Origin: Campylobacterota bacterium
GTDB taxonomy: Bacteria; Campylobacterota; Campylobacteria; Campylobacterales; Sulfurovaceae
Reading direction: 5' to 3'
Assembly (NCBI GenBank): GCA_011048515.1
Contig: DSDW01000120.1
Location: forward strand, 1 to 34,212
DNA: 34,212 bases
The translations under genes were made by a program, and so were the position numbers. This document shows, piece by piece, positions 27,589 to 34,212 of this stretch. The notes beneath the pieces are model-generated. The model was not told where the DNA came from. It saw nothing but the letters and a program-made list of their open reading frames with translations, and did no database searches. Numbering within the stretch: position 1 is the first letter of the stretch; the number at the start of each line of letters is the position of its first letter.

Positions 27589-28365
27589 ATGAGCCAGAAA
27601 GTGACAGCGCATATCCGGGAACTCGAAGCGATGAAGAAGTACCCTGATCCGCTCTTCTACAAGGGGGATCTTGCACTTTTAAGCCGTCCGAAAGTCTCTA
27701 TCGTCGGCACAAGGAGTCCCTCTGTCTATACCCAGAATTTCACCTATACCCTTGCCAGGGCATTGGCCAAAAGAGGGGTATCTGTCGTGAGCGGTGCGGC
27801 GATGGGGGTCGATGCGATAGCACATAAAGGTGCAGGGGAGGAAAATACGATCGCCGTGGCAGCCAACGGGCTGGATATACGTTATCCTGCGGTCAACAGA
27901 AAACTGATCGAGACAATTGAATCCAGAGGACTGGTGCTGAGTCAGTTCGATGAGGGGTTCAAGGCAACAGGATGGAGCTTTGTCGTACGCAATGAACTGG
28001 TCGTTGCGCTCGGGGAGATACTGATCGTCACCGAAGCGGATATGGAGAGCGGTTCGATGCGTTCGGTGGAGTATGCTCTGAAAATGGGCAAGGAGATCTA
28101 TGTATGTCCCCATAGACTTGGAGAGAGCCGGGGGACCAATACCCTGCTTGCAGAGGGCAAAGCCAAGCCTATCTATGAGATAGAAGCTTTCGCTTCACGC
28201 TTTGGAAGGAAGGTAAAGAGTGAAATTCCCAGAGATGAGTTTTTCTATTTTTGTCAGACCTCGCCGACATTCGATGCCGCACTGGAACGTTTCGGGGGCA
28301 GGGTCTACGAAGCAGAACTGGAAGGGGCCATCACGATACAAAACGGTATCGTGAGACTGGATTGA
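27589..28365 (+). CDS. dprA: DprA/Smf-family DNA-processing protein
   Basis: YKGDLALLSRPKVSIVGTRSPSVYTQNFTYTLARALAKRGVSVVSGAAMGVDAIAHKGA; AANGLDIRYPAVNRKL. Confidence 0.92.
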   Translation: MSQKVTAHIRELEAMKKYPDPLFYKGDLALLSRPKVSIVGTRSPSVYTQNFTYTLARALAKRGVSVVSGAAMGVDAIAHKGAGEENTIAVAANGLDIRYPAVNRKLIETIESRGLVLSQFDEGFKATGWSFVVRNELVVALGEILIVTEADMESGSMRSVEYALKMGKEIYVCPHRLGESRGTNTLLAEGKAKPIYEIEAFASRFGRKVKSEIPRDEFFYFCQTSPTFDAALERFGGRVYEAELEGAITIQNGIVRLD

Positions 28366-28374
28366 TCCGAAGGA

Positions 28375-28887
28375 TTACTTTGAAAGCTGCTCAAGAAGGT
28401 TTTCGAGATAATCCTGAGGGATCATCCCTGCCTGTACGGACTGTACATCACCTTTTGTATCCATAGCGACCATAAAAGGGATGCTTCCGCTCCATTCGGC
28501 ACGTACAGCGATATAGTTGACCAGCATCCTTGCATTTTTTTCTGTGGAAACGGTATAGTTGATCCCTTTTTGGGAGACAAAATCTTTTAACTCTGCTTCA
28601 TTCATCCCCTGTACTTCAATCGATACAATCGCCAGCTTGTCCTTGTATTTTTCCTGAAGTTCGATGAGATGGGGGATAGACTTGAGGCATGGAGGGCATT
28701 TGTGTCCAAAAAACTCAAGAAAAACCACTTTCCCTTTCAGCGAAGGGATATCCAGCCCCTGATCGGCACCTTTGACCTGCACAGTTGTACCATTGATATC
28801 TTTGAAAGAGAGATCAGGCTGTTCTTCCGCATATGACCATGTCCCAAGCGAAACAATAACAAAAAATAGAGTAAGCATTTTTTTCAT
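28375..28887 (-). CDS. TlpA-like periplasmic thioredoxin-family protein
   Basis: Signal peptide; KVVFLEFFGHKCPPCLKSIPHLIELQEKYKDKLAIVSIEVQ (CPPC); SIPFMVAMDTKG. Confidence 0.92.
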   Translation of the reverse strand: MKKMLTLFFVIVSLGTWSYAEEQPDLSFKDINGTTVQVKGADQGLDIPSLKGKVVFLEFFGHKCPPCLKSIPHLIELQEKYKDKLAIVSIEVQGMNEAELKDFVSQKGINYTVSTEKNARMLVNYIAVRAEWSGSIPFMVAMDTKGDVQSVQAGMIPQDYLENLLEQLSK

Positions 28888-28991
28888 CGATAAAACCTTT
28901 GTAAGAAATTAATGCCCACATTATACAGAAACAATATGTAATAAACGTGAAGCGAATAATAAAAGTATCTGAGGGGATAAATCGATGAACA

Positions 28992-29100
28992 AAGAGCAAT
29001 TATGGAAGGGGTTGTTTTAAAGGGAAAAGTTTGAAATGTTTATAAGGAGGTATGAAATCTTCAAGGGGAGTTAAGATCTATACAGCCCATAATTGCTCTT
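28992..29100. repeat. 14-bp perfect inverted repeats AAGAGCAATTATGG / CCATAATTGCTCTT flanking 81 bp
   Basis: 28992-29005 and 29087-29100 are exact reverse complements. Confidence 0.9.
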
Positions 29101-29208
29101 GTAAGCAAATGATACAAAGATAAGGTAAACCGAACACTAATCACAAAGAGTGATTTAACCTTAGAAGGGATAAGATAATGGAATAGATCATAGAGAAAAG
29201 GAGAAAAT

Positions 29209-29418
29209 ATGGATCCGGTAGAAAAAGATATTCAGGCAAGAAAAGAGGAGATTCTTACCGAGGTGAGAGCGATCTTTAAAGCCAATATGAAGTTCACAGA
29301 CTGGAATGTCCCTGAAGCAAATGACAGGCTTGGAGCCGAGCTGATCATAGGGGTGATGCAGGAGGCGCTTGACACACTGAAAAAAGATGTAGAGGAGGGG
29401 AAATACGATATCTATTGA
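29209..29418 (+). CDS. 69-aa hypothetical protein
   Basis: Intact ORF with aaaaggagaaaat RBS: MDPVEKDIQARKEEILTEVRAIFKANMKFTDWNVPEAND... Confidence 0.7.
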   Translation: MDPVEKDIQARKEEILTEVRAIFKANMKFTDWNVPEANDRLGAELIIGVMQEALDTLKKDVEEGKYDIY

Positions 29419-29465
29419 TCCTGTAAGCATAGTGTCCGATAGCGCGGAATGAAGTCTAGTTGTAC

Positions 29466-29471
29466 TATAAT
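29466..29471 (+). promoter_or_regulatory. putative -10 box upstream of nagZ
   Basis: tgtacTATAATgggc 30 bp upstream of the ATG. Confidence 0.45.
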
Positions 29472-29500
29472 GGGCTTTTTAAGTCAAAGAAGGGCATTGC

Positions 29501-30604
29501 ATGAGTAGAAAATTTTGGTTTATGTTTTTCATCCTGCTGACAGGGGTTGGAAGTTCGGCAGATGAGATGAAGGAGAGGAAACTTTCCCAGATGGCCGGAC
29601 AGATGCTGATGGTCGGGTTTCACGGCACCTCTGCCCCTAAAGGTTCGCAGATCTGTGAGGATATCAGAAGATACGATCTGGGAGGAGTGATACTCTTTGA
29701 CTTCAACCCTGTGGACAAGAACAAACCTAAAAATATAGCAAACAGGGCACAACTGGCAAAACTGACAAAAGAGCTTCAAGCCTGTTCCAATGACGGTAAG
29801 CTTTTAATCGCTGTGGATCAGGAGGGCGGACGGGTACAGCGTCTGAAGATCAGGTACGGCTTTTACGGTCAGTACCCCAAAGCCTCAGATGTCAGCAAAA
29901 TGAGTAACTCAGAGGTGAAAAGCACCTATGAAAAGATGGCCAAAGAGCTTCAAAGCGTAGGAGTCAATTTCGATCTTGCACCGGTCGTCGATCTCTCTAT
30001 CAATCCTCACAACCATGTGATCAACGGCTTGGGAAGATCTTTCGGTAAAGATCCCAAAAAGGTTGCTGCATTCTCTTCTCTCTTTATCGATGCAATGCAT
30101 CGTTATGGTGTGTTGACTTCTCTCAAGCACTTTCCGGGGCATGGCTCTTCGCTTGGAGATACCCACAAAGGCTTTGTGGATGTGACCGATCTTTGGCAGC
30201 CTGAAGAGCTGGAACCCTACAGGCTGCTTGCCGATAAAGCAGATACCGTGATGGTCGCCCATGTCTTCAACAAAAAACTGGACAGCCAATACCCTGCCAG
30301 TCTCTCCTATGAGACGGTGACCAAAAAGCTTCGGTGGCATCTGGGGTATCACGGTGTCGTGATCACCGATGATCTGCAGATGGGAGCGATCTCCAAAAAA
30401 TATGGCTTGAAAAATACGCTCAAACTGGCGATCAATGCGGGAAATGATATCCTGCTCTTTGGAAATCAATTAGATCCCAAAAAGACGGTAAGCACAAAAG
30501 AACTTGTTGAGAATGTCATGGCACTGGTAAAGAGCGGAGAGATCAAGGAAGAGAGTCTGACCAAAGCCTATCAGAGGATACAAAGGCTCAAAGAGAAACT
30601 GTAA
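29501..30604 (+). CDS. nagZ: beta-N-acetylhexosaminidase, GH3
   Basis: LIAVDQEGGRVQRL; NGLGRSFGKDP; LKHFPGHGSSLGDTHKGF; GVVITDDLQMGAI. Confidence 0.94.
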   Translation: MSRKFWFMFFILLTGVGSSADEMKERKLSQMAGQMLMVGFHGTSAPKGSQICEDIRRYDLGGVILFDFNPVDKNKPKNIANRAQLAKLTKELQACSNDGKLLIAVDQEGGRVQRLKIRYGFYGQYPKASDVSKMSNSEVKSTYEKMAKELQSVGVNFDLAPVVDLSINPHNHVINGLGRSFGKDPKKVAAFSSLFIDAMHRYGVLTSLKHFPGHGSSLGDTHKGFVDVTDLWQPEELEPYRLLADKADTVMVAHVFNKKLDSQYPASLSYETVTKKLRWHLGYHGVVITDDLQMGAISKKYGLKNTLKLAINAGNDILLFGNQLDPKKTVSTKELVENVMALVKSGEIKEESLTKAYQRIQRLKEKL

Positions 30605-30697
30605 CCTATTATAGAACTAAAGAAAGTCTATGGTATTGCTTTTACTCGGCAGCGGTTTTAACATCTTAAATGATGAAACGGAACAGAAGGGTTTAGG

Positions 30698-31867
30698 ATG
30701 AAGCGTATCGATAAAAATGTGGTGATGCTTGGATGGGTCAGCTACTTTACCGATATGGCGACGGCTATGATCCAGCCCATACTTCCGCTTTTTATCGTAT
30801 TGATACTGCATGAGGGAATGGACAAACTGGGGTTTGTCATCGCAGTTGCAACATTTGTCTCCTATGCGATGCGGCTCATCTCAGGCTATCTCAGTGACCG
30901 TTATGGGATCGTTAAACCTTTGGTAGTGGCAGGGTATGGACTCTCTGCCACTACCAAACCGTTGATAGGTTTTACCGGTAATTATCAGCAGATCACCGTG
31001 CTTCAGTCTCTTGAACGTCTGGGAAAAGGGCTGCGTTCTGCGCCCAAAGACCTGATGATTGCAGAGTATAGTGAAAAAAATGCGTCAGGAAAGACCTTTG
31101 GATTTCACAAGATGATGGATATCGCAGGAGAGCTCAGCGGGACAGTGATCCTCTTTGCGCTGCTTGCGATCTTCGGACAAAGTGAGAGTGTGATGAGAAA
31201 TATCTTCTATGCTACACTGATCCCGGGGCTGATCGGTTTGGCGATCATGATCTTTTGGGTACGGGATATCCCCAAACCCTCAAAACATGAAAGTATGAAA
31301 TTTAGCTTCAGTGATCAGGATAAGCTGACCATCAGAGCGTTGTTTGTCTATTTTTTCTTTGTATTTTTCATGTTCTCTGCCGCCTTTTTTACGGTACAGG
31401 CAAAAGAGGTCGGCATCGCAATTGCACTTATTCCGCTGCTTTTTATCGTCTCTACCGGAATACAGACATTAACCAGCTACATCATTGGGGCATGGGTCGA
31501 CAAGATCGGGGTGAAGCGTATCATGTTGTTTGCCTATCTCAGCGGAGTGATCGCGCAGGTGCTTCTGTACCTTCAAAACCCTCTTTCGACGTGGTTTGCT
31601 TTTGCCTTTATGGGGCTCTTCACTGTTGCCTCGCTCAATGCCAACCGTGCCTATATCGCTGACAGGGCACAGAATAAAGGAACGGTTTATGGGATATTTT
31701 ATGCAGGGGTAGCACTCTTTGGTGCGCTTGGAGCCTATGTGGGAGGTGTGATCTGGGAGTATTTTGGGATGCATACAGCACTTGGGTATTCGCTTGTAGG
31801 GACATTGGCGGTGCTGGTGCTTTTTGGTGCGATCGTGAGAAATGGCAAAGAGACTGACAAGGGGTAA
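30698..31867 (+). CDS. MFS transporter
   Basis: About 12 TM segments; SGYLSDRYGIVKPLVVAGYGLSATTKPLIG; RLGKGLRSAPKDLMIAEY. Confidence 0.88.
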   Translation: MKRIDKNVVMLGWVSYFTDMATAMIQPILPLFIVLILHEGMDKLGFVIAVATFVSYAMRLISGYLSDRYGIVKPLVVAGYGLSATTKPLIGFTGNYQQITVLQSLERLGKGLRSAPKDLMIAEYSEKNASGKTFGFHKMMDIAGELSGTVILFALLAIFGQSESVMRNIFYATLIPGLIGLAIMIFWVRDIPKPSKHESMKFSFSDQDKLTIRALFVYFFFVFFMFSAAFFTVQAKEVGIAIALIPLLFIVSTGIQTLTSYIIGAWVDKIGVKRIMLFAYLSGVIAQVLLYLQNPLSTWFAFAFMGLFTVASLNANRAYIADRAQNKGTVYGIFYAGVALFGALGAYVGGVIWEYFGMHTALGYSLVGTLAVLVLFGAIVRNGKETDKG

Positions 31868-31869
31868 AA

Positions 31870-32157
31870 TTAAATCTTATATTTTTCTTTCCGTTCAGCT
31901 GTAAATGCCCACCATACTTTCGGCTCTCCTCCATCCATAAAATCCGTGATCGACATCAATACATCAAGTACACAGGGGTCTTGTCTCATGCCTGTCTCTT
32001 CACAGAGTTTTTTATAGAGTTTATAGGGGTCTTTCCCTTCGAGTTTTTTTGGGGTGTCGATACCGATACGTTCCAGATCCTTTGCGAGAGACTTGCCGAT
32101 ATTGGGAAGGTCGGTGAGTTTTTTTGTCCTTTTTCTTACAACTTTTTGTGGGTTCAT
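31870..32157 (-). CDS. helix-hairpin-helix protein, Cdd1/'pathogenicity locus'-like
   Basis: KKLTDLPNIGKSLAKDLERIGIDTPKKLEGKDPYKLYKKLCEETGMRQDPCVLDVLMSITDFMDGGEPKVWW. Confidence 0.85.
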   Translation of the reverse strand: MNPQKVVRKRTKKLTDLPNIGKSLAKDLERIGIDTPKKLEGKDPYKLYKKLCEETGMRQDPCVLDVLMSITDFMDGGEPKVWWAFTAERKEKYKI

Positions 32158-33347
32158 TGCACTTTTCTTTTAGAGATTATCTGCATAACGACAGCGGCAA
32201 AGACCAACCCGCCCAGTGTCATTCCGATGACCACAAAAAAGTGCTGCACTCCGAAATAGTCTACCACAGGGTGAAAGAGGATAGGCGAAAAAAACTGTCC
32301 CATAAAGAGAAAACTTGTCAGGTAGCCTGAGGATCTGATACGTCTGCTTTCATGGGCAAGATGGAGCATCCAAGCGATGATATTGGTCATCATCAGGCCA
32401 CCGCCAAACCCCAGGATCGGTGAGGTGAAGAAGAAGAGATAGACGTGATGGACATTACCGATGAGCAGAAAACCTACCGCGACGATACCCATAACGATCA
32501 TGTAGATGGATTTAAAATCATAGTATATGTTAAGACGGGCAAAAGTGAGCGCCCCGAGTGCATTGAAGATAAATGCCATAGAGATGATCATCCCTGTGAG
32601 TTTTCCATCCGCTCCGAAATGGTTCATCATCAAAAAAGGCATCTGTGTCGGCAGGATATAAAAAATCAGCATCAAGAAAAATGCAAGGAGATAGATAGAG
32701 AAAAGTCTGGGTTGGACACCCCGTTCATCAGTCAATGGATGACAATGCAACGGCTCTTTGATATACAAAAGGACCAGGGGCAAAAAGAGTATTCCGACCA
32801 GATAGATGCCAAAACTGTAACGCCAGTCAATGTCGCTGAGTATACCTCCCGTGAGCAGAAAGAGAAGTCCGCCTATCGAGGTAAAAGCACTTTGCAGACC
32901 CATATAGCGATGCCGCTCTTCAGTTTGAAAGTAGTCTCCGACCAGAGAGGTGGTCAATATCATCAGAACGGCGATCGCTACTCCCAGTGCAAAACGGGAA
33001 AGAAGCAGAGAGTGGATATCGGACAGATAGAGACCGGCACTTCCCGAGAGTGCGAAGAAGAGCAGTGCTGCCATCAGCGCATGGGTTCGCTTGAAACGAT
33101 GCAGGAAGTGTCCGAGGAAAGGTGCGAGGATCGCGATGGCCAGAGAGGGGAGGGTAATCATCATCCTGGAGAGAAATTCGATCTGCGAGGTATCGGGGAA
33201 ATGGTCTTTCAGATGAGGCAGGGAGGTAACGATGGCTACGTTGGACATCATCGTTGTCATCGAGAGCAGCAATAGCGTGAACTTTGTATTGTTTGCGATA
33301 GGCAAAACAACTCCTTGGGATACGGTTTTCAATAATATTATATCCAA
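32154..33347 (-). CDS. MFS transporter
   Basis: About 12 TM segments; GRLSD-like loops, RFALGVAIAVLMILTTSLVGDYF; ATGA overlap with the HhH gene. Start codon uncertain. Confidence 0.87.
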   Translation of the reverse strand: MDIILLKTVSQGVVLPIANNTKFTLLLLSMTTMMSNVAIVTSLPHLKDHFPDTSQIEFLSRMMITLPSLAIAILAPFLGHFLHRFKRTHALMAALLFFALSGSAGLYLSDIHSLLLSRFALGVAIAVLMILTTSLVGDYFQTEERHRYMGLQSAFTSIGGLLFLLTGGILSDIDWRYSFGIYLVGILFLPLVLLYIKEPLHCHPLTDERGVQPRLFSIYLLAFFLMLIFYILPTQMPFLMMNHFGADGKLTGMIISMAFIFNALGALTFARLNIYYDFKSIYMIVMGIVAVGFLLIGNVHHVYLFFFTSPILGFGGGLMMTNIIAWMLHLAHESRRIRSSGYLTSFLFMGQFFSPILFHPVVDYFGVQHFFVVIGMTLGGLVFAAVVMQIISKRKVQ

Positions 33348-33417
33348 GCTCTGCTAGAATGGTATAAAGAGTACTTCTGCAGGTCAGGGGGTGTTCATGT
33401 CCCAGAAAGGTTAGCGC

Positions 33418-34212
33418 ATGGAAGAGATGCAAAAGATCATCAACTATCATAAAGATACACGCAAATGGCGAATTGGAGTGATCGTTGTCATCGGTGTCAT
33501 GCTCATTGCTCTCTATCTCTTTTTTTCAAGGGATTCACAGCAGATGGCGTATCGTTATGTGACGGAAGCATTGGAAAAAAGCGATCTTTCCCTGACCGTC
33601 TCAGCCAGCGGGTATATCCAGCCGCTGGAGAGTGTGGATGTGGGTACCGAGGTGTCGGGTACCATCGAAGAGGTCTATGTCGATTATAATGATCAGGTAA
33701 AAAAAGGCCAGCTTCTGGCGAGCCTGGATACGACGAAGTATCAAAGTGCCTACGACAGGGCAAAGGCTGCGCTTCAGATCTCCAAAGCGGCGCTGGAGAG
33801 TGCACAGGCGCAACAGTATCAGGCCGATACAACCATAGAGCGTTATAAACAGCTTAGGATCTCTTCTCGAGGTACCTTGCCGACACAGAGTGACTGGGAC
33901 AGGGAGTGGTCAAACTACCTGCTTGCCAAAGCGCAGATCGCCAATGCCCAGGCACAGATCGACCAGGCGGGCCATGCGTTGAAGGCTGCCGAGTACGATC
34001 TGGAGCGTACCAAGATCTACTCACCCGTAGACGGGACGATCCTGGTGAGAAATGTCGATCCCGGGCAGACAGTGGCAGCAACTTTTCAGACCCCGGTACT
34101 TTTCAATATCGCAAAAGACCTGAGCAAAATGGAACTTCAGATCAGTATCGATGAGGCGGATATCGGGAAGATAGATGCTGGGCAAAAAGCAAGCTTTAGT
34201 GTTGATGCCTAT
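33418..34212 (+). CDS. HlyD/MacA-type periplasmic adaptor (3'-truncated by window)
   Basis: Not in ORF track because it runs off the end. Reads MEEMQKIINYHKDTRKWRIGVIVVIGVMLIALYLFF...VSASGYIQPLESVDVGTEVSGTIEEVYVDYNDQVKKGQLLASLDTTKY...YDLERTKIYSPVDGTILVRNVDPGQTVAATFQTPVLF. Confidence 0.93.
   Translation, partial: MEEMQKIINYHKDTRKWRIGVIVVIGVMLIALYLFFSRDSQQMAYRYVTEALEKSDLSLTVSASGYIQPLESVDVGTEVSGTIEEVYVDYNDQVKKGQLLASLDTTKYQSAYDRAKAALQISKAALESAQAQQYQADTTIERYKQLRISSRGTLPTQSDWDREWSNYLLAKAQIANAQAQIDQAGHALKAAEYDLERTKIYSPVDGTILVRNVDPGQTVAATFQTPVLFNIAKDLSKMELQISIDEADIGKIDAGQKASFSVDAY

Noticed and set aside
29069-29121. Mini-ORF MKSSRGVKIYTAHNCSCKQMIQR inside the inverted-repeat element
   Set aside because: The GGAGG is only about one nucleotide from the ATG and the ORF runs through the repeat arm; not supportable as a gene.
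32445-33275. 276-aa ORF antisense to the MFS transporter
   Set aside because: Gln/Asp/His-rich antisense artefact of a hydrophobic membrane protein gene.

Overview
This window looks like mostly chromosomal housekeeping sequence from a Campylobacterota-type genome, probably Sulfurovum/Sulfurimonas-like. That placement is inferred from gene content and codon style only. Recognisable genes include the MutS2 C-terminus, a Xer-type recombinase, coaX, short-form hisG, the rpsF-ssb-rpsR operon, holA, rnr, htpX, csp, SPFH and NfeD proteins, rluC, ilvC, a divergent polysaccharide deacetylase, a DASS transporter, tRNA-Ala(GGC), pta-ackA, dprA, a TlpA-like protein, nagZ, two MFS transporters, a Cdd1-like HhH protein and the start of an HlyD/MacA-type adaptor. 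There is no CRISPR array, prophage or IS element that I can support. The most interesting candidate system is a lipoprotein kexin-like S8 protease (cadherin-like, Ca-binding-like, S8 and P domains) with no visible propeptide. It is followed 8 bp later by a secreted 144-aa protein whose C-terminal half looks like a detached S8 prodomain/I9-type inhibitor. Secondary leads are a YfgM/BamB-like pair, a PA2778/PA2779-type peptidase pair, a degenerate CZB-like protein, an rpsF leader with two mutually exclusive hairpins, heptanucleotide tandem repeats abutting stop codons, a REP-like double hairpin, a hairpin-dense intergenic region, a frame-broken small gene, and a csp gene with a long leader and a conserved-looking small ORF behind an intercistronic hairpin.
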